From NCBI GenBank assembly GCA_944323955.1, contig CALUUK010000002.1, forward strand, positions 124,001-188,000: a stretch of 64,000 nt of DNA, in the 5' to 3' direction. Both the position numbers and the translations under genes were made by a program. This DNA comes from Candidatus Gastranaerophilales bacterium. Its GTDB lineage: Bacteria; Cyanobacteriota; Vampirovibrionia; Gastranaerophilales; Gastranaerophilaceae. A model generated the notes under the pieces. That model was not told where the DNA came from. It made no database searches and saw only the letters and a program-made list of their open reading frames with translations. Within the stretch, counting starts at the first letter, position 1. Each line of letters starts with the position of its first letter. Below, in pieces: positions 27,005 through 36,562 of the stretch.

Positions 27005-29848
27005 TTATAAACCAAGGGCATCCAGTGTTTTTTGACTTGCAACGACGGATGTTACGGGAGGATTTTTAAATACATAGCATGCAGCAGCCCTTATATCATC
27101 AGGGGTTAGTCTGTCTATTGCTTTGAATAATTCGTAAAAATAATTCTTTGTGTATGCACTGTCTTTATTTCCGGCAAAGCAAAACAGCCTGTCGGAGTTT
27201 ATTTCAAGTCCGTTAAGGATACTTGATTTGCAGAAAGTTTTAACTTTTTGCAGTTCTTCTTCGCTGATATTTTCTGTCTTTAGTAAATTGACGTTTTTGT
27301 TAAACCCTTCAAGAGCCTTTGTAACATTCTCGGGCGAGCCTTCTTTTCCGTCGGCGCTTTGTGTTGTTGTTCTGATATCTAAAAGAATCAACCCCGTATC
27401 TTTAACTGACATTATGGAAGAGCCGACATGATAAGCAAGTTTTTGTTCTTCTCTTAAGTCTTTAAACAGTCTTGATGACATATTTCCGCCCAATACGGCA
27501 TTTAAAACAAGTATTTTTGCGTTGTCATCGATGTTTTCGGTTTTAGGATATGTATATGCCGTTGCAATATCAGCTTGAAGCCTTTCATCGGATTGGGTCA
27601 ATATTTCTGCTTTTGTGTTTGGCTGATATATATTATAAGACGGTGATTTATCCTGTGAGTATGGTTTAAAACTTCCGGTAACTGTTGATAATTCATTGTG
27701 GAAAATGTCTTGCAGATATGGTTTTTGCTCTATATCCGCAGTTAATGCCGCATGCACTTTGGAATTTGACATAATATAAGAATATAAATTTCGTACATCG
27801 CTTAAAGTCAGTGCATCGAGTTCTTGTAATCTTTGTTCTTTTGAGGCATAACTTCTTACGGACGGAAATAAATGTTCAAACAATTTATTTTGTGCGGAAA
27901 TATCTTCATTGGTTATCTGGTCTTTTACAAGTTGTTTTATTTTATCAAATTCCTCCTGAGAGAAATTAGGGTAAGATAAAGTTTCCTTGATGAGAGTCAT
28001 TGTATCTTGAAGATTTTCATCATTACAAATACCCGAAACGGTAATACCGTCAAATCCGGCATAAAATCCTATGTCTATATTTTTTTCGGACTTGAAAGAA
28101 TTACACTCATCGTTATTTTTAATCATACTGCCTCTGTTCAAAAGCCTTTGCAGTATTTCTAATGCTGCCTGAGGTACGGAATTAAGATTATCCGGTTTGA
28201 AATCAATTTCAAAAACCGGTCTGGCGTATGGATTTCCGGGAATTATAGTTGTTTCAATATTATTATTCAGTCTGTATTCTTTAACTTTTGAACATTGTTC
28301 TTCAATTAATTTTTCGAGATTTATGCTTGCGCCGAAAGATACATTCCGGCTGTAATTATCGGTTGAGTTATAGTTATTTTGTATTGATTGAGGAGTTGCT
28401 GTTTTTTCATGAGAAACACAAATCGCGGTTTTATTGAGATCCAGAAATCTTCTTGCAGTATCGGAAATTTCTTCCGGTGTCATTCTTTGAATGTTTGCAA
28501 TTTTGCCGTTCCAATAATTATAGTTATTTTCAAGTGCCGTATCGCTTAATATATTATTTAATACTATAGAACTTTGGCTGCTTGAATTGATGGATGCAAT
28601 CATTTGTTTTTTCATATTTTCAAGTTCATCATATGATGGAGGGTTATTTGCGATATATGTAAGTTCTTTATATATTGTTTGAAGTACGCTTTCAATGTCT
28701 TCTTCTTTTGTATCTGCTTCAATTGTTTTTGCTCTGGCTCCGTCAGGTTTATTTTGTATTTTTTCATCTTGAAAACAGAAACTTGCGCCTATTTTATCAA
28801 ATGCTTTTGAAAGCCGTGAAGTCGGAGAAGATATTAATTCCGTAAGAACTTCAAGTTTATCGGCATCATATTTTGTGGTGCCTTCAGGAATTGCAAATCC
28901 CATAGAAATATGAGCGGATGATGCATTGGGCTGTATTATGTCTTTTCTTTTCGGACTGTCATTATATTTAATCGGTTCTGAGTATCTTTTATTAACATTG
29001 GCATAATTGTTCGGTTTATTATAATATTTTGAGACAAGTGCCATTGTTTCATCAACATTAACATCTCCGGTGATAACCGTGACTGCATTATCCGGAGTGT
29101 ACCAGGTGTTATAGTAATCAAGTAATTTTTCCCTTGTTAATGCGTTTATATTTTCTTTTGTTCCGATAATTGCGTTTGTTGATTTTGTATCTATATTAAA
29201 TAAATCTTTTATTACCTGAGAGTGTGTGACATCAAACGGCATATCTTTATACATGTCGATTTCGGATTTTACGGGTTCTTTTTCTTTTTGTATTTGCTCT
29301 TCCGGAAACGTCGGAAATTGTGTTTGAAGAGCATTAAGCCTTATGGCCTCTTCTAAAGAATTATCGTTAAGCAATTGAAGACTTAAAAAATAATTTGTTG
29401 TTGCATAGCTTGTATTAGCATTTGTACTTCCGCCAAGTATAGATACTCGTTCATCATATTCTCTTGGGGCAAGGTCTTTACTTCCGTTAAAAAGACAATG
29501 TTCTATAAAGTGGCTTATGCCCCGGATATCATCGGTTTCATTTATGGAGCCTACATTATATGCGGTTTTTACAACGGTGGGACCTTGTTTCGGTGCAATT
29601 ATAACCCGTTGTCCGTTTGCCAGTTTAAATATGCTTGCTTTGTCCTTTAACCCGGGTATTTCAATTTCACCTATTTTTGTATATGAAATCGGCAGATTTG
29701 AATTAATTAAAGAAGCACCTATAGAATGTATTGAAGGAAGATTTTCAGAAGGCGCTTTTTCACTGCTTTCTGTTTTGGACAGATTATTAACATCAGAAAG
29801 CTGATTAGCCGGTATATGTTGATTTATTATACTGTTTGTTATTTCCAT
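27005..29848 (-). CDS. M16 family metallopeptidase (insulinase/pitrilysin type)
   Basis: A 947-residue zinc peptidase with two M16 halves. The first half has the inverted zinc motif H113-F-I-E116-H117 (ISHFIEHCLFNGSK) and the third ligand probably E196 in VKSEIDMYKD. The second half starts near 520 and has no zinc motif, as usual. The first ~50 residues are Ser/Asn-rich with no signal peptide, so it may act in the cytoplasm unless exported another way. The linker between the halves contains RNVSFGASINL (F505), the same motif that sits near the N-terminus of other proteins here. The substrate is unknown. Confidence 0.85.
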   Translation of the reverse strand: MEITNSIINQHIPANQLSDVNNLSKTESSEKAPSENLPSIHSIGASLINSNLPISYTKIGEIEIPGLKDKASIFKLANGQRVIIAPKQGPTVVKTAYNVGSINETDDIRGISHFIEHCLFNGSKDLAPREYDERVSILGGSTNANTSYATTNYFLSLQLLNDNSLEEAIRLNALQTQFPTFPEEQIQKEKEPVKSEIDMYKDMPFDVTHSQVIKDLFNIDTKSTNAIIGTKENINALTREKLLDYYNTWYTPDNAVTVITGDVNVDETMALVSKYYNKPNNYANVNKRYSEPIKYNDSPKRKDIIQPNASSAHISMGFAIPEGTTKYDADKLEVLTELISSPTSRLSKAFDKIGASFCFQDEKIQNKPDGARAKTIEADTKEEDIESVLQTIYKELTYIANNPPSYDELENMKKQMIASINSSSQSSIVLNNILSDTALENNYNYWNGKIANIQRMTPEEISDTARRFLDLNKTAICVSHEKTATPQSIQNNYNSTDNYSRNVSFGASINLEKLIEEQCSKVKEYRLNNNIETTIIPGNPYARPVFEIDFKPDNLNSVPQAALEILQRLLNRGSMIKNNDECNSFKSEKNIDIGFYAGFDGITVSGICNDENLQDTMTLIKETLSYPNFSQEEFDKIKQLVKDQITNEDISAQNKLFEHLFPSVRSYASKEQRLQELDALTLSDVRNLYSYIMSNSKVHAALTADIEQKPYLQDIFHNELSTVTGSFKPYSQDKSPSYNIYQPNTKAEILTQSDERLQADIATAYTYPKTENIDDNAKILVLNAVLGGNMSSRLFKDLREEQKLAYHVGSSIMSVKDTGLILLDIRTTTQSADGKEGSPENVTKALEGFNKNVNLLKTENISEEELQKVKTFCKSSILNGLEINSDRLFCFAGNKDSAYTKNYFYELFKAIDRLTPDDIRAAACYVFKNPPVTSVVASQKTLDALGL

Positions 29849-29952
29849 AGAAAGATTGTCCGGGCAATATTATATAAATATAAAAATATTATAAAGTTTT
29901 AATATTGTTATCGTGAAAATTAACATTCAAAAAACTTTACATAATAAAATTC

Positions 29953-29981
29953 TTAGCAAAAAATATAATCTCTGGTATTAT
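29953..29981 (+). promoter_or_regulatory. Extended -10 promoter of the RR-motif protein gene
   Basis: TTAGCA (29953-29958) and TATTAT (29976-29981) are 17 bp apart, with TGG directly before the -10. The start codon is 27 bases past the -10. Confidence 0.55.
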
Positions 29982-30007
29982 TATATTTGTGAAAGTTTTG
30001 TTAAGTC

Positions 30008-30523
30008 ATGCATAAAATAGCAAATTTATATCCGCAATACAAAATAACTCCTGACCGAAGGCAACAAAATATCCCTGTAGCCATAGAAAGACGATCGGGA
30101 CATGACAGGAGAAGTAAAGATCGTGTTATGCTTGACAGCCAATTGACACGTGATATTTTTGAGGTGAAAAGTAAGATTGCCCAATTGGAATCATTAGCAC
30201 CGAAATTTTTTGAAACAAATGTTACAACGAAACCTCCCACATTCGGAAATATGAACAATCTTACGCAAGATCAACTGGTTAAACAGACAAAACCGATTGA
30301 TATAAAAGAGATTGAACGAAAACAAGCCGAATTACAGGACAGAGCATCTTTGTCATTTCAAATAGGAGTTATTACGGCAGCGTTGGCATTTGGTGTTGCA
30401 CTGGCAAGTATGACGGGTATCGGTGCTGTTATTGCAATAGGTACATCTTTATATGTAGGCGGAAGAATTTTAAAGGCTGTTATTGCCAGAGAAATGAACG
30501 ATAGTGATAAGAACGTTAAATAA
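30008..30523 (+). CDS. Small membrane protein with DRR/ERR motifs
   Basis: Unknown 171-residue protein. Residues 16-39 hold paired Arg motifs (PDRRQ, IERRSGHDRRSKDR) of a kind found at the ends of various bacterial proteins, with no agreed role. A central charged helix follows, then two short hydrophobic segments at about 117-153. Residues 77-80 (PTFG) may be a variant of the PSFG motif of its neighbours. No Shine-Dalgarno is visible before the ATG. It converges with the next gene with one base between the stops. Confidence 0.6.
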   Translation: MHKIANLYPQYKITPDRRQQNIPVAIERRSGHDRRSKDRVMLDSQLTRDIFEVKSKIAQLESLAPKFFETNVTTKPPTFGNMNNLTQDQLVKQTKPIDIKEIERKQAELQDRASLSFQIGVITAALAFGVALASMTGIGAVIAIGTSLYVGGRILKAVIAREMNDSDKNVK

Positions 30524-30524
30524 T

Positions 30525-31574
30525 TTATTGATTTTTTGAAATAATCTTATCGGTTTTGTCTGCGAGGTAGGCGGAAAACACGGGTAAAAGTCCGTAATAT
30601 ATTCCTGCAAAAATTAAAGTTGGTCTTAGAATATTGATACCTTCTATATATTTTGGAAGTTTCGGGTTATTTTTATTCATTTGGGAGAATTTATTTATAA
30701 AGTTTTTTGTTCCTTTTTGAACAAGTTTATCAACTGAATATCCGCCTATAATTGATAATCCTGTTGAAATAAGGCTGTTATAAATGAGCGGATTTTTCCG
30801 GTTTTCTTTTATATCTTTGTTTTTGCGCGTTCTGTTAATAAAAGAGGCGCTAAGCAAGACATCTGTGGCTATTGATATATTTCTTGCTATATCCGATGCT
30901 TTTGATGTATTGTTCTTTACATATGTCTGAAACGCTTGATTATCAATTATCTTGCCTAGTCCTTTTGCGGTAATATCTGTTAACCCGCCTTTAAATGAGG
31001 GTTGTTTGCTTTGGATAGGCTCAAATATTTTATTCATTTCCTGATTGAGCATTGGACCGGGTTCTTTCTTTTGTTCCGTTTTCTGTCTGTCAGGAAACAT
31101 AATGTTCATCAGAATCGGGATTAGCGCTATTGTGAGCATTGATTTTGGTATTGCACTTATAAGTCCCGTTGAGAGCTTTAAAAGCTGGGTTGCGAAGTTA
31201 TAACTGCCTGATTGATTAAGAGTTTGGCTTTTTCCTTTTAATGTTTCAATGGTTTTTTGTTTTAAATATTTTTCAGGCGTTTTATCTATGTTTTTTATTG
31301 CTTTTTCGACCGGAAGAGCTATTGCTTCAACCGTTAGAAACTTGGTTAATCCTGATATTAAGGCATTTGTCATTAAATATTGCTTGTTTTCTTTGTCTAT
31401 ATCGGGTGTTTTTGCTATTAACACAGGTCTTACCCCTGAGGCCATTATCAGAGATGTTGCGGCAATAAAACTTGTTCCGTGTTCTGAAATTGTTTCAAGT
31501 CCTTTTAATACGGCTTTATTTGTCCATATATTTTTAAATGACGGATTAGCTGTATTTATTTTGTTTATTTTCAT
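30525..31574 (-). CDS. Membrane protein with internal repeat and two PSFK motifs
   Basis: Unknown 349-residue protein. The ATG at 31574 begins MKINKINTANPSFKNIW; a second PSFKGGLTD occurs at about 192-198. Both motifs are followed by a helix that runs into hydrophobic segments (IAATSLIMASGVRP in the first half, IARNISIATDVLLSASF in the second), so the protein appears to consist of two related halves. I count four to five possible membrane helices. TATAAT ends six bases before the ATG, hinting at a leaderless transcript. An earlier TTG at 31592 falls upstream of the -10 and is unlikely. Confidence 0.6.
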   Translation of the reverse strand: MKINKINTANPSFKNIWTNKAVLKGLETISEHGTSFIAATSLIMASGVRPVLIAKTPDIDKENKQYLMTNALISGLTKFLTVEAIALPVEKAIKNIDKTPEKYLKQKTIETLKGKSQTLNQSGSYNFATQLLKLSTGLISAIPKSMLTIALIPILMNIMFPDRQKTEQKKEPGPMLNQEMNKIFEPIQSKQPSFKGGLTDITAKGLGKIIDNQAFQTYVKNNTSKASDIARNISIATDVLLSASFINRTRKNKDIKENRKNPLIYNSLISTGLSIIGGYSVDKLVQKGTKNFINKFSQMNKNNPKLPKYIEGINILRPTLIFAGIYYGLLPVFSAYLADKTDKIISKNQ

Positions 31575-31580
31575 AAAAAA

Positions 31581-31586
31581 ATTATA
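31581..31586 (-). promoter_or_regulatory. -10 box for the internal-repeat membrane protein gene
   Basis: TATAAT on the minus strand ends 6 bases before the ATG, so a transcript would begin at or next to the start codon. No clear -35 is seen. Confidence 0.45.
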
Positions 31587-31606
31587 AAACAAACGATATT
31601 TTATTT

Positions 31607-31612
31607 TATAAT
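31607..31612 (+). promoter_or_regulatory. -10 box for pnuC
   Basis: TATAAT ends 7 bases before the pnuC ATG, mirroring the arrangement of the divergent neighbour. No clear -35 is seen. Confidence 0.45.
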
Positions 31613-31619
31613 TGTTTTT

Positions 31620-32312
31620 ATGAAATTATTAAAACTTATAAAGTCGGAATTTGAAGGTTTCGGGAGAGTTGAAAAGATTTTCTTTCCGCTTGTAATTATA
31701 TTGACGGTTATTATTTCTTTTTTAACAGAGGATAATAAAATTGCGCTTGTTTCGGCTGTATGCGGTATGAGTTATACTATTTTAGCGGGAAAAGGCAGGG
31801 TTTCTTGTTATTTTATCGGCATGACGGGTACTGTATGTTATTCGTATCTTTCTTTTATAAACGGGTTTTACGGTAATCTTGCTTTGTATTCTCTTTATTA
31901 TTTTCCTATGGAGATAATCGGTATATTTAAATGGAGCAAAAACCTTAAAAAATCAAGCCGTGAGATAATAAAAACACGCTTATCGTCAAGAAGCCGCTAT
32001 ATATATTTTGGAAGTGCGGCGATTTTGTCGGTATTATTTTGTTTTATTTTACGATATTTTAACGCGTCAAACCCTTATATTGACGCATTTACAACGATTT
32101 TTTCTGTTCTCGGGCAGCTTTTAACCGTAAAAAGATGTGTTGAACAATGGTATATATGGTTTTTTGTAAATCTTTTTTCAATGATAATGTGGATTATTGC
32201 ATATATTAACGGTTCCAACTGTTTGACTACTGTTATAATGTGGGCAGTATATCTTGTTTTGTCGGTATATTTTCTTTGGCAATGGAAAAAAGAACTTGCT
32301 GATGTTCATTGA
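31620..32312 (+). CDS. pnuC: Nicotinamide riboside transporter PnuC-like
   Basis: A 230-residue membrane protein with six to seven hydrophobic segments. The pattern SYTILAGKGRVSCYFIGMTGTVCYSYLSF, LALYSLYYFPMEIIGIFKWSK and SVLGQLLTVKRCVEQWYIWFFVNLFSM fits the PnuC family (GxWL..R..E.W..WI..D..). PnuC takes up a nicotinamide riboside or a related vitamin precursor and relies on a cytoplasmic kinase. No such kinase is in the window, so the vitamin is uncertain. It ends 4 bases before the convergent YhaN-type gene. Confidence 0.82.
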   Translation: MKLLKLIKSEFEGFGRVEKIFFPLVIILTVIISFLTEDNKIALVSAVCGMSYTILAGKGRVSCYFIGMTGTVCYSYLSFINGFYGNLALYSLYYFPMEIIGIFKWSKNLKKSSREIIKTRLSSRSRYIYFGSAAILSVLFCFILRYFNASNPYIDAFTTIFSVLGQLLTVKRCVEQWYIWFFVNLFSMIMWIIAYINGSNCLTTVIMWAVYLVLSVYFLWQWKKELADVH

Positions 32313-32316
32313 CTGT

Positions 32317-34950
32317 TTATAAATTTATAATATTAATATCCTCACAATATCCGAGTTCTTTTAGTTGTTCTTTTATAGCTGTTGTATGGCAGGTGAAAAA
32401 TAATACCTGATTAGTACGGGAAAATTCTATTAAGCATTTCAATGCGCTTTTTGTTCTTTCCGCATCAAAGTTTACAAAAGCATCATCAATAATTAACGGC
32501 AAATCCGGGCGTTTATTGTCTTTGATTGTATAATTTGAAGCATAGCCCAGTCTTAATGCCAGATATAATTGTTCTTTTGTGCCGCGTGAGAGTTCTTCCC
32601 ATTTCTTTATATTTACCTTGCTGCTATCCGAAATTTCCTGTAATTCTAAGTTTATTTCCGAATATTTTCCGTTTGTCAGCAGGCTTAAATATTTTTGTGC
32701 ATTTACAAGGTCGGGTCTTGTTTTGTCAAAGTTATTTTTTGCGGCGGTTATTATATTTTCTATTGTCCGGGCTGTTATTATTTCTTCTATATGATTTCTG
32801 TAATCATTTATTGCAATATTTCGTTCATTTTTCAAGTCAACAATACTTTCAACTTCTTCTAATCTGCTTTTTTGTACCATAGCATTATGTTTTAAATCTA
32901 AGGTATTTTTAATTTTTACTTCAATATCATCGAGTATATAGTTTAAGTCGGAAGAAGCTGTTATTTCGGGCATCTGTTCTATATAAGGGATATTATTTTC
33001 ATCATTTTTAATATTCTCAAGAAGCATGTTTAATGCATCTGTTTCTTTTTTTATTTCATTATTCCTTTCATTGTATTTAATAAGTTTCTCAAAGTTTTCC
33101 TTAATGTTTGTTGAAATATTCAAGTTTATTTCGGATTCTTTCAGAAACGTATTAAAAAGATTTATTATTAAAGTATTATCTTGTTCGGTTTTAAGAAGTT
33201 CTTTTTCAAAATCTGTTTTATTTTTTACTTCATTTTTTAAATCTTTTATTATATTAATTGCATCCAAATAAATCCGGCTGTCATCGGTTATATTTTTTGC
33301 CATTAAATTTTTAATTGTTTGCTTTGTTGTTTCTATTACGGATTTGAGTGTATTAATTTTTTCCTGAATATTGTTGATTTTAGTCCTGTTGAATTCGCTG
33401 TCAACTGTATTTTGAATAATGATATCATTTACTCTTTTTATTTCCTGTCTTATTTCATCAAGTTTTGATATTGCAAAAATCCCGTTATATTCCGAAATTT
33501 GCGGGTCAAAAATTTGTACGGAGTTATTTAATTCTTTTATAATATTTTCTTTAAGGAATTGTTTTCTTTCAATTTGTTGTTTTAAATCGTTTTTTCTTGC
33601 CATAGTTAATATTAAAGTTGTTGAGAACAAGCAAAGCCCTGCAAATACGGAAGCGTAAGCAATCTTATTTAGACTAAAAAAGTATGCGGATATAAGTATT
33701 GCAATAACTGCCGTCAATCCGGCAATTAGTTTTTCAAAGATAACAATTCCGTTTTGAAATTTCCCTTCTTTAAGTTCGTTTATTTCAGATTCCAGACTTT
33801 TTATTTGTTTTAGTCCGTTGTCTAAATCTTGATAGAGTTTATCAGCTTCATCTTTTGAAAGATTTTTTATGTCTTTCTTAACGAAGTTATAATCATTTTC
33901 AAGTTTAAGAAGATTTTCGTTTAAATCTTCAATTGTTTTTTCATATGCTTTTATCTCTGCAGTTTTATTATTTATATTTTCTGTTAAATTTCTTATTTCG
34001 GTAATTTTTTTATAATCAATATCAAAATCTGAGATTTCTGAAATTTCAATACAAATATCAAAGTTATTTTGAAGTTTTTGCTCAAGTTCTTTTATCTGAA
34101 TGTTTATATTTTCAATTTTCTGTTTTAATCGTGCAATATTTTCAAGATTTGATTCATATCTTATTATGTTTAAAGTAAGAGCATTATATTCCTCTCTTTT
34201 TTCATACAAACCGGAATTAAATTCAAGATTCTTTTCTTGGATTTGACTGAGAATTTCATTTATTTTTTTATCATTATCACGTTTTTTTATTAATGAGTTT
34301 ATATAAACTTTTTGTTCGTTAAGTTTTTTAATATCACTTTCGCATTGTTTTATAACAGTATCTGCATTTATATATTCAGATTCTTTATTTGCCAGTTCGT
34401 TTATTTTTAAGTTTAATTCCGAAATCCTGTTTACAATATCTTTTATAGCTTGTCTGGGTTTATTTTTATCTCCTGTATATTCAGCCAATTTTGATATTAA
34501 CGGAGCTAAAAATGAATTTAATTTGTCTCCGGACGGGTCTTTAATGACATTTACAAGAGAAATTTCATTATCATATTTAAGGTTCATTACATCATCAAGA
34601 TTAATAGTGAATCCTTGTTCGAAATACTTTTGATTTATAAATTTTTCAATTATTTCGTATCCTGCTTCTGTTCCGTTGTTATTGTATATTCTGCATCTTT
34701 CTGCTTTTTTATTTGAATTTTTAATATCGGCTCTATATTGTTTATTATTGACCGAAAAAAATATTTTGCCGTTATCTGTTTTTGATGATCTAAAGAAACC
34801 TTCTTTTATAAATTTCATTAAAGAGCTTTTGCCCGCTTCATTATTTCCGCAGATGAGATTTAATCCGCTTGACAATTCATACAAGACACCTGTCGGAATA
34901 TCTTTATTGCTTTTTTCAATATTAATTTTTTCTATAATGAATTTTGTCAT
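32317..34950 (-). CDS. YhaN-like SMC-type ATPase with membrane hairpin
   Basis: An 877-residue SbcC/Rad50-type ATPase. The N-terminus has Walker A GNNEAGKSS, and the C-terminus has the ABC signature LSRGTKEQLYLALRLGYA and Walker B LPLIIDDAFVNFDAERT. Between them are long coiled coils interrupted near 405-450 by two hydrophobic helices (IFEKLIAGLTAVIAILISAYFF and YASVFAGLCLFSTTLIL). This resembles B. subtilis YhaN, which pairs with the nuclease YhaO. The stop/start of the pair overlap by 4 bases. A role in DNA end processing is likely but indirect. Confidence 0.85.
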   Translation of the reverse strand: MTKFIIEKINIEKSNKDIPTGVLYELSSGLNLICGNNEAGKSSLMKFIKEGFFRSSKTDNGKIFFSVNNKQYRADIKNSNKKAERCRIYNNNGTEAGYEIIEKFINQKYFEQGFTINLDDVMNLKYDNEISLVNVIKDPSGDKLNSFLAPLISKLAEYTGDKNKPRQAIKDIVNRISELNLKINELANKESEYINADTVIKQCESDIKKLNEQKVYINSLIKKRDNDKKINEILSQIQEKNLEFNSGLYEKREEYNALTLNIIRYESNLENIARLKQKIENINIQIKELEQKLQNNFDICIEISEISDFDIDYKKITEIRNLTENINNKTAEIKAYEKTIEDLNENLLKLENDYNFVKKDIKNLSKDEADKLYQDLDNGLKQIKSLESEINELKEGKFQNGIVIFEKLIAGLTAVIAILISAYFFSLNKIAYASVFAGLCLFSTTLILTMARKNDLKQQIERKQFLKENIIKELNNSVQIFDPQISEYNGIFAISKLDEIRQEIKRVNDIIIQNTVDSEFNRTKINNIQEKINTLKSVIETTKQTIKNLMAKNITDDSRIYLDAINIIKDLKNEVKNKTDFEKELLKTEQDNTLIINLFNTFLKESEINLNISTNIKENFEKLIKYNERNNEIKKETDALNMLLENIKNDENNIPYIEQMPEITASSDLNYILDDIEVKIKNTLDLKHNAMVQKSRLEEVESIVDLKNERNIAINDYRNHIEEIITARTIENIITAAKNNFDKTRPDLVNAQKYLSLLTNGKYSEINLELQEISDSSKVNIKKWEELSRGTKEQLYLALRLGYASNYTIKDNKRPDLPLIIDDAFVNFDAERTKSALKCLIEFSRTNQVLFFTCHTTAIKEQLKELGYCEDINIINL

Positions 34951-36233
34951 ACATCCGTCCTGTCTTCATTATAGTAAACCCTGTTTGCCAGAGTCAGACA
35001 TTTGTCTTTTACTGATTTTGTAATTTTCTTTTTGAATGCAATAAGTTCTTCTTCTGAGAAATTACATTGGGTTATAAGATTTTTGAAATCAGCTTGAGCT
35101 TTATTTAATGCATCATTAATATTCTCATCAACGGTTATTCTGTATATTTCACCTGCAATTCCGTCATCAGCGCATAAAATTTCCGATTCTATTTCAGGCT
35201 GTGTATTGTTCATAATATCCGAAATATATATACGGTTATTAAATATTTCTTTTGTTCTGTCGGCAAGGGTTTTGCAAAAATCCTGCGTTATTTCGGGATA
35301 GAAAGAAATATTTCCTTCAAGTATTAATTTTAATAGAAATAATTTACAATTTTCTGTTTTTTCCTGCCTGATAAATTCTGTTATTTTTTCTTGAATAACT
35401 TCATAAGCACTTGTAATATCCACGGTGTTAGAAAGATTAATATTAATATTTTGAAATCTGACCGTATCGGCTGCAATCAGAGAATTTGAAACTATTTTGT
35501 TATTTTCAACAATAATATGTTTAAAGCCGTGAGCACCTGTTTCTTTTGTATTCCTGCCCTGAATTGTACCTGCGTAGCCGATATTATTTTCATCCGACGG
35601 AATATGAATATGTCCGAGTGCCCAATAATCATAATTAAAGGACAGAAGTTCTCCCGTTAAGACAGGAATGTAAGGGCTTTTTTTATCGGCGTCCAGATCG
35701 CAATGCAAAAGTCCTATGTTAAAAGTTTTATTTTCTGCGGTCTTTGACGGTATAAAGAAGTTTAAAGGGTTTTCATTAATATGGTTTTCAGCATAACTGT
35801 AGGCATGAATTTCAGCTATTTGTTCATTGTTGTAATTTTCAACCTTAAAACTTCCGTATTTAGGTGTATTTATGCCGATAATTTTAATGTTTGAATTTTC
35901 ATCAAAGTTGAAAGTAGTTTTATTGTAAACGCTAACGGGGTCATGATTTCCGCAAATCAAAAATACTTTAATACCCGCAGCATCAAGTTTTTTTAGTCCT
36001 TCTTTCAAAATAAGTTTTGATTTAAAATCATTCTCACTGTTATCAAAGGTATCGCCCGAGATAAGAATGAAATCGACTTTTTGTTCAACGGCATAATTTA
36101 TAAAATTATTAAAAGATATTTCAACCGCGTTTTTATAAATTTGCTTTGCATTATTATCAAAAGCATATTCGGACAGACTTGAAAATGCACGTCCGAGGTG
36201 TATATCAGCGATATGAATAAAAGAAAACTTCAA
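34947..36233 (-). CDS. YhaO-like DNA repair exonuclease (SbcD/Mre11 type metallophosphoesterase)
   Basis: The 428-residue protein has the calcineurin-type metal-binding motifs in order: [11 protein letters not shown] (D10, H12), [28 protein letters not shown] and [10 protein letters not shown]. This is the set used by SbcD/Mre11 nucleases. The C-terminal ~150 residues, past the nuclease domain, presumably contact the ATPase encoded directly downstream. It is the first gene of the pair on the minus strand; the upstream gap holds a structured repeat and a tRNA on the other strand. Confidence 0.87.
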   Translation of the reverse strand: MKFSFIHIADIHLGRAFSSLSEYAFDNNAKQIYKNAVEISFNNFINYAVEQKVDFILISGDTFDNSENDFKSKLILKEGLKKLDAAGIKVFLICGNHDPVSVYNKTTFNFDENSNIKIIGINTPKYGSFKVENYNNEQIAEIHAYSYAENHINENPLNFFIPSKTAENKTFNIGLLHCDLDADKKSPYIPVLTGELLSFNYDYWALGHIHIPSDENNIGYAGTIQGRNTKETGAHGFKHIIVENNKIVSNSLIAADTVRFQNININLSNTVDITSAYEVIQEKITEFIRQEKTENCKLFLLKLILEGNISFYPEITQDFCKTLADRTKEIFNNRIYISDIMNNTQPEIESEILCADDGIAGEIYRITVDENINDALNKAQADFKNLITQCNFSEEELIAFKKKITKSVKDKCLTLANRVYYNEDRTDV

Positions 36234-36321
36234 TTTAAAATTCCTTTGTTATTATTAAGTTTAACATAAGGAGGAAGAAATATTGAAATAAAAATTTTAG
36301 GTGTTAAAATAAAAATACAAT

Positions 36322-36402
36322 GGGACGTAGCGCAGCCTGACTGTGCCGAGAAAAACGATTGAGTATCGTTTTTCGAGAGGTAGCACGTAGTGCGCTTCAG
36401 GC
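36322..36402 (+). repeat. Partial tRNA-Pro duplicate plus nested hairpin
   Basis: GGGACGTAGCGCAGCCTG at 36322-36339 is an 18 bp exact copy of the 5' part of the tRNA gene at 36424-36441. It runs into a perfect 10 bp hairpin GAAAAACGAT (36350-36359) with ATCGTTTTTC (36365-36374). An outer pairing GCCTGA with TCAGGC encloses the hairpin. The rest of the tRNA is absent, so this is not a second tRNA. Confidence 0.72.
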
Positions 36403-36422
36403 CCGGATAGAATAAAATATGG

Positions 36423-36499
<77 letters not shown>

Positions 36500-36502
36500 A
36501 TT

Positions 36503-36535
36503 AAAAGCCCGGTAAACGAAAGTTTCCGGGTTTTT
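36503..36535 (+). terminator. Terminator after tRNA-Pro
   Basis: CCCGG-t-AAAC pairs with GTTT-CCGGG around a GAAA loop, followed by TTTTT. Confidence 0.8.
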
Positions 36536-36562
36536 ATTATCTATGTATACTTTTGTAAATAA

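Noticed and set aside
36322-36339. A second tRNA-Pro gene
   Set aside because: Only the acceptor and D-arm part is present; anticodon, T arm and CCA are missing.
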